Assembly (NCBI GenBank): GCA_020152595.1
Contig: JAIGNY010003204.1
Span: 55,001-119,000 of the forward strand
Reading direction: 5' to 3'
Source of the DNA: Chiridota heheva
Taxonomy: Eukaryota > Echinodermata > Holothuroidea > Apodida > Chiridotidae
DNA: 64,000 bases
Under the pieces are notes generated by a model, which searched no databases, was not told where the DNA came from, and saw nothing but the letters and a program-made list of their open reading frames with translations. Position numbers and translations under genes: made by a program. Positions 8,706-20,467 of the stretch are shown here, in pieces (position 1 is the first letter of the stretch; every line of letters begins with the position of its first letter).

Positions 8706-11215
8706 TTTTGCATCGTGGAGACCAGAAGACGCCAGATTCCCAGGCACAACTCAGAGGCAAATGAGCACGTTGTGCGGTTCGACGAGGAGAGAATTGGTCA
8801 ACTAGTCAATCAAGAGGAGGATGTCATCAACAGATTGCATGCTGTTTTGAAAGAATCATCAAACGACTGGTGGAAGGTTTTGCTGTTCAAGATCGTGTGG
8901 GTTTCGAGATTCATGCACCCAGTCTGAAGTATCCAATATGGGTTCAACTTATGCGGAGAGATCAAGTGAGCCTGCAGCATCTTGTAACTGCTATTTTTTT
9001 AGTTTTACAATCAAAGACTGCCTTTGTGCTCAACAGAGACATTGAATCAGAGTGATCCACATCGAGATGCCTCAAGAAAGTGGATGTGCCAATATAAAAA
9101 ACTGAACCCTGAAATAACGCTCTATCATCCATATCACAAACAAAAACCACCCGTTTAGACCAAGCTCTCGTGACCACAAAAGCCCCCATCCACAAAGAGA
9201 AAGACAACTCCATCAACTGGGAAAACATTCGTCAAGGTTTATGTGAGCAAAGAATACTCGCCAGAGAGTTACTTGAACAAGCTGGTGTTTCCATGGCTCC
9301 CTGTGGATTGGAAGTAGTAGTATGTTTTCAAGCCATGTTACCCAATTACCAAGTGAAAGTTGTTACAACCCACAAATGACTTGATTCTATTCAGAGGACC
9401 TCCCGTGCAAAAAAATCATCTTTTCTACCATGACAATCATTTCGAGGTGGTCACTTTACATTTCTGGGACTACTGGATACCCATTACTTCTGTGACATTT
9501 GTAATAAAAGCCACAAAGTCTTTGACCACCATCGCTGCCACAAGATTTGCAAATCTTTTTTTAATGCAACAAAAGAGGAATGTCAGTGGACCGAATGGAT
9601 ACAATGTGAAGATTGCAACCGATCCTTCAAGAGTCTGAATAGTTTTGCAATTCACAAGAGGATCCTAACAGAAGTAAAGTCACGATCAAACCTAAAACCA
9701 ATTCAACACCACGCACGATTTGCCAACGCATCCGTCATTGCACTACTTGTGGAGCATCCGTCAAAGGTCAACACAAATGTGGTCAACATTACTGCAGAAA
9801 GTGTGAGTCACCAACCGTACGACCATCTTTGTTACATGCAAACGATCAAAGGAGGAAGAGGAGGAGGTGGAGGAGAGGTACTTGTGAGAGGTACTTGTCG
9901 ATGACGAAGAAACTCGTTATTATCTCGGCCAAGAAGACGAGCTGATGAAAGAAAAGAGCCTTCCTCTGAAATACATCTTTTTCGATTTTGAATGTATGCA
10001 GGAAGACAAACTTGACAAAGAGGATATTTGCACATGCCAAACTATTGTGTAGCACATTGTGTTTGTGTTTGTTTGAACTGTATCCAAAACGAAGTTATCC
10101 ATCAAGATTGTGCATCATGTGGTACATAAGAACACGTCTTCTTGGGAAGAAACACTCAAAAAGATTTTTGCAGTTGGTTGCTTTCTCCAGAAAACTTTTG
10201 GAGCACCGCCATTGCTCACAAGATAAAAAGATACGACGGTCATTTTAGTCTAAACCACATGAATAACATCGGAATGTACCCCAACGTTTTGATGAACAGA
10301 GCCAAGCTGATGAGCATTGACTTGAAAGAAAAAGCCAGGAACAAAAAAAGAAATGTGTCACGACCCTGTAAATCATTGATTCGTACAACTTCATTCCGAC
10401 TTCTCTCTCTTCTTTTCCAAAGACGTTTGGGTTGACAGAAAAGAAGAAGAGTTATTTCCCATACTTTTTACTACACAGCTTTACAAAAAATTTGTCAGTC
10501 CTTGGCCTGCAGCTGAAAACTACAATCCTGATCACATGAAACCTGCTCAATGCAAAGCTTTTTCTTAAGGTACAAAGGACAGAAGAACAAGACTTTTAAC
10601 ATGGCTCATGAAATGTACCAGTACTGTTGTAGCGATGTAGAACTACTCCAGCTAGGATGTTTGCTTTCCAAAAAGAGTTTGTTGAAACTACAGGCGTAAG
10701 ATCCCTTCAAAAAATGTGTCACTATTTCCATGGCCTGCATGCGCATGTTTCGACGTAAAGTTCCTTTGTACCGATACGATCGCTCTGGTTTCTTATTCAG
10801 GATACGAGAATGACATCCAATCTGTAAAAGCCCTTTAATGGTTGAAATGGATCAAGGCTACGAGAGGGTCGGCAACTGCAACATGCCTGATCTCCTGGAG
10901 GAGAAAAGCACATCGGTCCTTACAAAGTAGGCGGGTTGGATGAGTTGTCAAAGACAGCCTACAAGTTCTACAGTTGTTTGTGGCACAGTTGTCCTCCCTG
11001 CTACCCGCACAGAGAACACAAGCCGCCGAGGGTCAAAACAACAGTGGAACATGTTCATGTCAAGCTTACCGGAAACAAGACTGGTTAAACAACGAAGGTC
11101 TTCAACAAGGCTGGCAACTAGTGGAAATCTTGGAATGCGAGTTCCGAGACTAGCTGGAAAGAAACCCACAGATGAAAGACTTTGTTGATAACCTGGAACT
11201 AGAGCTGTGAACATT
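8706..11215 (+). pseudogene. Decayed protein-primed DNA polymerase B (Polinton/Maverick-like)
   Basis: Several reading frames in order carry hallmarks of the family B polymerase of Polinton/Maverick-type elements and related viruses. They are: an N-terminal region with a LKYPIW-type motif (~8920-8945); a Cys/His-rich segment (~9480-9830, CDICNKSH and HKCGQHYCRKC); exonuclease motif I (FFDFE, ~9978-9992); an exo II-like RYDGHF (~10231-10248) in which the usual AHN is AHK; SLSSFPKTFG (~10400); exo III (YCCSDVELL, ~10622-10648); and a WHSCPPCY motif (~10986-11010). At least six frame changes and internal stops break it, and the catalytic palm and thumb domains that should follow are absent after ~11215. 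It is a dead 5' two-thirds copy lying in a TAF10 intron. No capsid, integrase or terminal inverted repeats were seen nearby. Confidence 0.82.
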
Positions 11216-12185
11216 TAGGGATTTTAGTAAACGTGTACACGTGAAAAAAAGCGAGCGTGTATCGTGTACACACGTTTAGTACCGTAATTTTCGGAAATAC
11301 ACCAAAATTGCTCCAAAACTACCAGGCGAAGTAAAAAAAATCGCGCAACCAGTATGGCAAAAGTACTGACTCCAGTGCCCAAATAGACGCTTGAATTTTG
11401 CTTTCCAAATCGTAAAAAGTTTACTTCTACAGTATAAATCATCATTTTTATGGAAAATATGCATGGAAATTCAGTTTAGAAAGAACAGATAACTTCCTTT
11501 CAATGTCATTTAAATTCAACATCACGTAACTTTTTTGTCCTATTCACTACGGCTTTCAAAGTTCTTCTGTGAAAATCGTGTGATGTACCATGCATGTAAT
11601 GTGGGGCTGAAGATTTATTTGGACTTTTCAAAGGATGATTTCATCAGTGAGTTTTAAACACTCTGGTGAATCTGGATTTATTGGACTGAAAATTTACAGC
11701 CGGACTTATTCATCATGTCTCTTAGCTTTCATTGGAAAGAGATTGAGGCTGGGTTAGGTATGGGATTTCTGACTTAAGGCCATGATACACTGAACTTGAC
11801 GCGGAGAGCGATTTAAAAAAAAAATTGTGAAACATTGTGACCTCTTGTTTTTATAGATGGATCGTCATCGCATTGCTATTCAGATGATAACTGAAAATTG
11901 ATCGAACGGGCGTTTCTATGCCCATTATGGCAAAATTTGCGTCGCGACAGAAAATTGCGCCCACTAAAGCGAATTTCTCCACAGCTTGAACAAAAAAGCA
12001 TTTCTAGCAAATTTTTCAGTATCACCAGAAAGCCTCAATTATAAACTTTATTGTGTGTAAACAAAAAAGCAAAGCATCTTATAATATTTGTTTCCTGTAT
12101 GATTATCTAAAATATCCCTCTCTGCGTTGCATTTGGTGTGTTATGGCCATTAGCCTGAAGGGAAGAATGTTAGGTAGATTACGAG
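11216..12185. other. Unassigned stretch after polymerase remnant
   Basis: No gene seen. An imperfect inverted repeat lies at 11229-11241 and 11263-11277 (AAACGTGTACACG and its near complement). Confidence 0.4.
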
Positions 12186-12189
12186 TAAA

Positions 12190-14407
12190 AGATGGTGAAA
12201 CTGGTAGAAGATGAAAGGATTGGTAGTAGATAGAAGGATTGGTAGTAGATGGCAGGATTGGTAGTAGATGGCAGGATTGGTAGTAGATGGAAGGACTGGT
12301 AGTAGATGGAAGGACTGGTAGAAGATGGAAGGATTGGTAGCAGATGGAAGGACTGGTAGAAGATGGAAGGATTGGTAGTAGATGGAAGGATTGGTAGTAG
12401 ATGGAGGGATTGGTAGTAGATGGAAGGATTGGTAGTAGATGGAAGGACTGGTAGTAGATAGAAGGACTGGTAGAAGATGGAAGGATTGGTAGCAGATGGA
12501 AGGACTGGTAGAAGATGGAAGGATTGGTAGCAGATGGAAGGATTGGTAGTAGATGGAAGGATTGGTAGTAGATGGAAGGATTGGTAGTAGATGGAAGGAT
12601 TGGTAGTAGATGGAAGGATTGGTAGTAGATGGAAGGATTGGTAGTAGATGAAAGGATTGGTAGTAGATGGAAGGATTGGTAGTAGATGGAAGGATTGGTA
12701 GTAGATGGAAGGATTGGTAGAAGATGGAAGGATTGGTAGTAGATGGAAGGATTGGTAGTAGATGGAAGGATTGGTAGTAGATGGAAGGATTGGTAGTAGA
12801 TGGAAGGATTGGTAGTAGATGGAAGGATTGGTAGTAGATGGAAGGACTGGTAGTAGATGGAAGGATTGGTAGAAGATGGAAGGATTGGTAGAAGATGGAA
12901 GGATTGGTAGTAGATGAAAGGACTGGTAGTAGATGGAAGGACTGGTAGAAGATGGAAGGATTGGTAGAAGATGGAAGGATTGGTAGATGATGGAAGGATT
13001 GGTAGAAGATGGAAGGATTGGTAGTAGATGGAAGGATTGGTAGTAGATGGAAGGATTGGTAGTAGATGGAAAGATTGGTAGTAGATGGAAGGATTGGTAG
13101 TAGATGGAAGGATTGGTAGTAGATGGAAGGATTGGTAGTAGATGGAAGGATTGGTAGTAGATGGAAGGATTGGTAGTAGATGGAAGGATTGGTAGTAGAT
13201 GGAAGGATTGGTAGATGATGGAAGGATTGGTAGAAGATGGAAGGATTGGTAGTAGATGGAAGGATTGGTAGTAGATGGAAGGATTGTAGTAGATGGAAAG
13301 ATTGGTAGTAGATGGAAGGATTGGTAGTAGATGGAAGGATTGGTAGTAGATGGAAGGATTGGTAGATGGAAGGATTGGTAGTAGATGGAAGGATTTAGAT
13401 AGTAGATGGAAGGATTGGTAGTAGATGGAAGGATTGGTAGTAGATGGAAGGATTGGTAGTAGATGGAAGGATTGGTAGTAGATGGAAGGATTGGTAGTGA
13501 TGGAAGGATTGGTAGTAGATGGAAGGATTGGTAGTAGATGGAAGGATTGTAGTAGTAGATGGAAGGATTGGTAGTAGATGGAAGGATTGGTAGTAGATGG
13601 AAGGATTGAAGATAGTAGATGGAAGGATTGGTAGTAGATGGAAGGATTGGTAGATAGATGGAATGGATTGGTAGAAGATGGAAGGATTGGTAGTAGATGG
13701 AAGGATTGGTAGTAGATGATGGTAGTAGATGGAAGGATTGGTAGTAGATGGAAGGATTGGGATAGATTGTAGTAGATGGAAGGATTGGTAGATGGAGTAG
13801 AAGGAGTAGATAGATTGGGAGATGGAGATGGAAGGATTGGTAGTAGATGGAAGGATTGGTAGTAGATGGAAGGATGGAAGGATTGGTAGTAGATGGAAGG
13901 ATTGGTAGTAGATGGAAGGATTGGTAGTAGATGGAAGGATTGGTAGTAGATGGAAGGATTGGTAGTAGATGGAAGGATTGGTAGAAGATGGAAGGATTGG
14001 TAGTAGATGGAAAGGATTGGTAGTAGATGGAAGGATTGGTAGATGGAAGGATAGAAGATGGAAGGATTGGTAGTAGATGGAAGGATTGGTAGTAGATGGA
14101 AGGATTGGTAGTAGATAGATGGAAGATGGAAGGATTGGTAGTAGATGGAAGGATTGGTAGTAGATGGAAGGATTGGTAGTAGATGGAAGGATTGGTAGTA
14201 GATGGAAGGATTGGTAGTAGATGGAAGGATTGGATGGAAGGAGTAGATGGAAGGATTGGTAGTAGATGGAAGGATTGGTAGTAGATGGAAGGATTGGTAG
14301 TAGATGGAAGGATTGGTAGTAGATGGAAGGATTGGTAGAAGATGGAAGGATTGGTAGTAGATGGAAGGATTGGTAGTGGATGGAAGGATTGGTAGTAGAT
14401 GAAGTAG
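12190..14407. repeat. 19-bp minisatellite array, about 2.2 kb
   Basis: About 115 units of GGATTGGTAGTAGATGGAA (19 bp), with point variants (GAAGA for GTAGA, GGACT for GGATT) and many indels in the distal half (13.4-14.3 kb). The minus strand stays open for 757 codons because no frame of the complementary unit contains a stop; three units make a 57-nt, 19-residue Pro/Ser/Tyr/His-rich repeat. Indels do not close it for the same reason. The + strand is stop-rich (TAGTAG). This is satellite DNA in a TAF10 intron, not a gene. Confidence 0.95.
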
Positions 14408-14507
14408 AAAGTGAGAGATTGAAAAGTATTTACTTTGTGCTGAAGGTTCCAACCAGCAAGCTCATTTCAAAATGACTGCTTTTGAAAGGTTCTGAAATCT
14501 GGTGATT

Positions 14508-15082
14508 TTAAAGGATTAGTTAATAGGTCAAGTAAGTTGATCTTATACCAAAGAGGACTTCAAAAGAAAGAAAATGGTGAAGAAAGTATTCACAAATCTT
14601 ATTCCGTTAAGGAGTTATTCAAGTTTGAAGTTTGGTATCATTTGTGTTAAAACGACTGATATCAGACTAGTTGTGAGGTCACATCCTCACATTCCTCAGT
14701 CTTGATGTATTCTTTCATATTTATTTCCTACAGTTTGTTAATTGCCTAAACGCCATTGGATATGTCAGGAAAGTAGCAAAATAGAATCTAGTATGGGTAA
14801 TTATAATTTACCAATGGAAAGTTCAAGGAAAAATAATTTAAACTGTCAAAATGATCAATCAATTTTCTTTAATTTACATTAAGAACTGTAAAGAATGTGA
14901 TTATGAGGGCACCAACCTTTTATAGTAGACTTACTGCACCAGTCATTTCTACACAAATAAGACAGCTCGAGTTAAACTTGAATGTCTCCTTAAAGGAATA
15001 AGTAATTGTTCAGTAGTTCCTTCACCATTGTGCTGCTTTTAAAGTCTTCTTTCATATTTAGATAAACTTGCTTGACCACCAC
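14508..15082. mobile_element. Long-inverted-repeat MITE (family P), copy 1
   Basis: The left arm (~14508-14630, AAAGGATTAGTTAATAGG through AATCTTATTCCGTTAAGG to CAAGTTTGAAG) is complementary, imperfectly, to the right arm (~14970-15082, AAACTTGAATGTCTCCTTAA through CTTCACCATTGTG to AACTTGCTTGACCACC). The middle is unique AT-rich DNA. Related copies lie at 38050-38770 and 43440-43890. There is no coding capacity; it is a non-autonomous palindromic element. Confidence 0.7.
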
Positions 15083-17467
15083 AGGCTTCGCGTTAATGAC
15101 AAATTTGTCATATATTACGCTATGACTGAAATTTCTTACGACACAGGTTGTACCTGCGTTGTAAGATTTAGCATGTGAAATATTAAGCCAGAATTTGTTA
15201 TTAACTTAAATGAAAATCATGAACATCTTACCTCTCTGATGCGATTGAAAGTTTTATTTCACACAAAAATGATTTTGAATTACTCATAAATAAAAGAAAA
15301 ATCACACAACTACGAGACTAGCACCTGATCGATTCAACATGCCCATAGAAGTACTGTACATAAATACATATAGGCTAGTACTGTACATAGGCCCTATACA
15401 CGGTGTACATGAAAGTTTTGATGCTGTTTTGAATGCAGGCTGTCAATTGTCAACGATATTATTAGCTAGGATTCTACTTTCCTCCTGTATTGTGTAAAAC
15501 AAGTATCTGTGAAGTGATCACAATCTGCAAGTCAAGTTACTATACTGTAAAGATGTTGGGGTGTTCGAGATCTCAATAGTATATTATTGTTGACAATTGG
15601 TCAAAAAAAACCTCATGAAAGTTTGGATAAACAAAAGTAAACAAAAAACAAAAGTATTTTTCTATTTTATTTTAGATTGTTAAGCCAAATTTCTAATTCA
15701 ACAATCAACAATATACTAGGATTGGGTATGAACTTTTTCTTAATATTTTGTATGATAATAATAGTCAGATTTTTAAATGTTTTTGGTATTTTAAGCGCAA
15801 TTTTCATTCATTTTAGTGAGGCAAGGCCTACACACGTGTGTGTGTTTTAACAATATTTGCAAGCTTTGCTTGCGCGCAGTGCTCTGTACATAACGCAGTG
15901 ACCTGTACATGTACATACTGTACAATAGAAAATTTACAAAATACGCCGAACATCAAGGACTTGTCATAAGCAAATACACCAGACAAAAAATTATAACGCA
16001 ACCTCTAAGCTAATCCTTTAAGCAAGCCTTTCATTTTAATAAAGGCTAGTATTTGTACAACATGTACAAGTACCGTTTACTTCATGTTCATTAGAGTTGC
16101 TGTACATTATTAACAGATAAGACGATACTATATAACGATAATAAGATTCCAAATTTGTTTTTGTCTGTGATATATCTTAAAGGAAATGATATGTATGGTA
16201 TACCCTAGGCGCTGTGTAACAGAATGTTTAGGAATGTGGCTGCTTTGCTTGAATACTGGAGCACTTTTGTCAAGATTACTGGAAGCCTAGGGGTAAACAA
16301 AATCATTTTTGATGTTGTTTTTATGAATTCCATATATTTATAAATATTAATTAATACCTCCACCAACGAAGTAGCAAAGCTATGGCACTGAAATCTTTGA
16401 AATGTAAGAACTGAACTTCAAAGCGGAATAAGATTATGGTTTTTACACAATTGTTTTTCTTTTGGCCTTCATCATATGCAAATGAAAATTCATGGATTAT
16501 TCCCTTAAAATATACAGTCTTGCATCTTTTTAGGTAAAGGAATATATAAATGCCGATTCTCCTTTCATCTTGTACTTTGAGAATGAAGTATGACGCCATT
16601 ATACAGTAGATTACACATGCATACTTTATTGAACAACGATGCGCATTGTCAGGATTTAGAATTCAAATCACCCTGTACTGTAATCAATATATGAAATATA
16701 TTTTTGTTAAATCTAAAATGCACTTTTTGTCATTATAGGTAATTAAGGTAAAAACAACCCAGTGCTAAATGGATAGAATGAACCCTAAAGTTATAGGCAA
16801 GTAAAAAGTACAGTGCTTTAATTCTGGCATACACTCTAATTTGAGATTGGTCAAATTTAACATGGAAATGGTCAAATTTCAACACAGAAAAAAAGTCAGC
16901 GGGGAACCAATTATTGATCAAATTGACACAGAAAACTTTGTCAAATGTAATGACACAGAAATTGATGACAAAATAATTAAAAACTGTGTCAATCTGACAT
17001 TTATAGACAATGAGGAAATACTTCAAGACCAAAATGTATATTCTGGAGATTATCTGCTAGTTTAGGCCTTAGCTTTAGGACTTAAATATGATCTGAGTGA
17101 ATGTGAAAACTTGTTCCTGTTTGTGTGTATGTGTATTCATTTTTCCTTTTGAATGTTTCATTGATAATTTCTGTTAACAAAATTTAAGTGGCACTAAATA
17201 TATTCATGTGTAGGCCTACCTTGCATGGGGATTGTTTTAAATGAAATTTAAGTCGTGATTTTTTTTATTATTGTCTGGAACAGTTGAAGAACAAGGGTAT
17301 ATAAATAGTCAATATTAGAAGTATATCAAATGTTAAAGAAAAAGTTGTCTTTCTCCTTATAATAGAATTATTGATTTTCATTGTTGCAAGTTCATGCCAT
17401 TGTGCAAGTATGGAAAGGCCTATATAAAACCTGGGAGAAGTGTACATGTGGTCCTTTTATAGAATAC
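15083..17467. other. Unassigned intronic stretch
   Basis: AT-rich TAF10 intron sequence without a recognised gene or repeat. A 74-codon open frame at 16841-17065 was examined and not accepted. Confidence 0.45.
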
Positions 17468-18082
17468 CATTATATGCCATACAACTAGGCTATTCTACAT
17501 ATTCATACAACCATTATATGCCATACAACTAGGCTATTCTACATATTCATACAACCATTATATGCCATACAACTAGGCTATTCTACATATTCATACAACC
17601 ATTATATGCCATACAACTAGGCTATTCTACATATTCATACAACCATTATATGCCATACAACTAGGCTATTCTACATATTCATACAACCATTATATGCCAT
17701 ACAACTAGGCTATTCTACATATTCATACAACCATTATATGCCATACAACTAGGCTATTCTACATATTCATACAACCATTATATGCCATACAACTAGGCTA
17801 TTCTACATATTCATACAACCATTATATGCCATACAACTAGGCTATTCTACATATTCATACAACCATTATATGCCATACAACTAGGCTATTCTACATATTC
17901 ATACAACCATTATATGCCATACAACTAGGCTATTCTACATATTCATACAACCATTATATGCCATACAACTAGGCTATTCTACATATTCATACAACCATTA
18001 TATGCCATACAACTAGGCTATTCTACATATTCATACAACCATTATATGCCATACAACTAGGCTATTCTACATATTCATACAA
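17468..18082. repeat. 44-bp satellite, 14 near-identical copies
   Basis: Fourteen head-to-tail 44-bp units beginning CATTATATGCCATACAACTA, starting at 17468, 17512 and so on to 18040. The last unit is one base short. By eye the units are identical, in contrast to every other array in the window. There are no spacers between units, so it is not CRISPR-like. It lies in a TAF10 intron. Confidence 0.97.
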
Positions 18083-19508
18083 GGGGTACATGATTATTAA
18101 CTGCTGTTATGCAAAGTTTTAGACTATTTTGTGAATTATGTGATTTTCCAGGGCAATATTTATTTTAGTGTTTGGGTTTAGAGGTCATTCTCACACTACA
18201 AGTCAGTGTTTTTCTGACCCATCTAAATGTGATTTCCTGCCAGATTCATTCTTAGATCCATAAAAACAAATTGAATAGCTTTTGCTATGTTTGAATCTGT
18301 GTAAATTTAATTTGCATAATTAATTAAATTGCTATCATAGTAAATTACCAAAATAATCTCAACTTAAACTTTTGTCAGAGGAGGCAGAGTCCAATCCATA
18401 GTTCATGCTGATGAAAATTCATACAAATACAGGTACAGTAGGCCTACAAAGCAACAATATGTTTACAGGAAGTACATGAAATCAGGGATTTGTTATTTGG
18501 GATAAGTGAAATGGTATTCAGCAGTATAAGCAAAAATAAATGTATTAATTTAACCCTATGATTTATAGCTAAAGCATAGTGAAAATACTACTGCACAGGC
18601 TGAATTTGAGAAAATCAGTATTGACACTGCATTATGCATACACCAAGGTTCTAATTATCAAAACCCTACAAACACTGAGTGTTACACTGAGTGTATTCAG
18701 TTGCCTCAAGAAGCTCTGTTGTTACTAAATATTATTCATTTTATTCTGAATTTGATATGCAATTAAGATTCCAATGTAATCTGAAGTATATACTGTTTGT
18801 TATTTCAAAGAAACTTGTTATCAGGAGATTACGAAGGGTTTATGGGTATTGAAGGGTTTATGGGTATTTTGTGTGAACGCCATTTCACCCTGTATGTATA
18901 CGGCATGCACATGCTGATATGCGAGATTACAATACGTAAACAACACTACGTGACTGCACATTAACCAATCATGATATGGATCGTACAATATTAGCAAAAT
19001 CAACATGGTTCCTCTGGAACAGGTGCAAAACTTGTGGGCCCCTGACTGGATTCCTCTGATTTTCATGCTTATTTTCATAGATTTAAATGGAAAAGTTTTA
19101 TCACTTATGTAAAGATCGTATGGGCCCAAGACTGGAAATGTGGTTTGTGACCACGTTTTTTGGTACCCGTTTTTTCCAAATATTAAATCATTTTAAATCC
19201 CTCCGATTTTCATTAGTTTTTGCTCGAATTATTTCTTTAAATGATGAATAGTATTTTCAACCCTTTAACTGCCTAAATTTCATGTAATGATAACTTTTTT
19301 TGTCGTAGCAAAGCTCCTTCGAAAAACAGCATGTTTCAGCTCATTGTATATTCATAAATCTGAGTGGGCGGAATGCGTACAAAAGATAATAAGCGACTTT
19401 TTGCCAGGCTGGGAACTGACTATCTAAATTTCACAAATCCACACACAAAAAAACAAAAACATTTCAATGGCCAAAATGTAAAGATAACTTTTTACCTATG
19501 TGAATACC
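18083..19508. other. Unassigned intronic stretch
   Basis: No gene. A small local duplication (GAAGGGTTTATGGGTATT twice) occurs at about 18834-18867. Otherwise nothing recognised. Confidence 0.4.
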
Positions 19509-19509
19509 T

Positions 19510-20075
19510 TTAAAGGAATATTCCCATGTTTTTACATAACCTTTTATAAGAAAGAGAACAATTTTAGAAACAATTAAGTACAAATATCATGTTGATATGT
19601 TATTTCTACCAGGAAATATTCAGATTGTAAGCTTCATAAAAAATGCCAATAAACGAATAGGACAAGGCTCAGTATGACATCACAGCAACACATTCTCCCA
19701 CAAAGTTGATATATTTCATTAAAATCTATCATCCTTTTTTTATTAGTAAAACCATGCTAGAAAAATAAATTGATGAGAGTTAGGTATTTATATACATTGC
19801 CAAATATACCCTACTTCAATAACTTTTGGAAAATTGTTTCTAATCATAGAGAAACAACCAATTAACATTCAAAGAAATACATAAACATTTGCAATGGAAA
19901 GTGTCTCTATGACATCATCAAACCTGAATTCATCATACTGTACAAAAACTTCAAAATGCAATTGGGAAATCTTTAAAAATCCATATCTCCTGAACGGAAT
20001 ATAATATCAAGCTGATTTTTGTACCAAATTGGCTCTTAAAGTATGCTCTTTCAAATACAATTTTACAAAAAAACC
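19510..20075 (+). mobile_element. TTAA-flanked MITE (family T), copy 1
   Basis: Starts at TTAA (19510-19513) followed by AGGAATATTCCCATG. The next ~550 bp match 26988-27591 almost throughout (shared blocks AGTATGACATCACAGCAACA, CATATCTCCTGAACGGAATA, ATGCAATTGGGAAATCTTTA). Copy 2 ends with CATGGGAATAATCCT followed by TTAA, the inverted complement of the start. TTAA targets with such termini are seen on piggyBac-type elements; that assignment is an inference. The right end of this copy dissolves into the 21-bp array that follows. Confidence 0.7.
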
Positions 20076-20467
20076 ATGGGAATATTACAAAAAAAACCAT
20101 GGAAATATTACAAAAACCATGGTAATATTACAATAAACCATGGGAATATTACAATAAACCATGGAAATATTACAATAAACCATGGGAATATTACAATAAA
20201 CCATGGGAATATTACAATAAATTATAGGAATTTTACAATAAACAATGGGAATATTACAATAAGTCATGGGAATATTACAATAAGCCATGGGAATATTACA
20301 ATAAGTCATGGGAATATTACAATAAGCCATGGGAATATTACAATAAGTCATGGGAATATTACAATAAGCCATGGGAATATTACAATAAGTCATGGGAATA
20401 TTACAATAAGCCATGGGAATATTACAATAAGTCATGGGAATATTACAATAAGTCATGGGAATATTAC
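20076..20467. repeat. 21-bp array grown from a MITE end
   Basis: About 18 units of 21 bp (CCATGGGAATATTACAATAAG and a TCATGG variant). The distal half alternates GCCATGG and GTCATGG units, giving a 42-bp higher-order repeat. The unit core, ACCATGGGAATATT, equals the terminal inverted repeat of the adjoining MITE. The 7-codon frames (HGNITIS on +, and the CNIPM-type frame on -) are by-products of a 21-bp unit without stops. Confidence 0.92.

Noticed and set aside
11229-11277. Palindromic operator-like ACACGTGT cluster
   Set aside because: An imperfect short inverted repeat in intronic DNA next to a truncated element; no evidence for a regulatory role.
12179-14452. 757-codon minus-strand open frame
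   Set aside because: It is a 19-bp minisatellite whose complementary unit has no stop in any frame; indels do not close it and the peptide is a pure Pro/Ser/Tyr repeat.
16841-17065. 74-codon open frame with acidic, protein-like composition
   Set aside because: AT-rich and built partly from short direct and inverted repeats of 'tgacacaga' type. No motif or splice context, so chance is the simplest reading.
17468-18082. CRISPR-like array of 44-bp direct repeats
   Set aside because: Units are contiguous without spacers and the DNA is eukaryotic.
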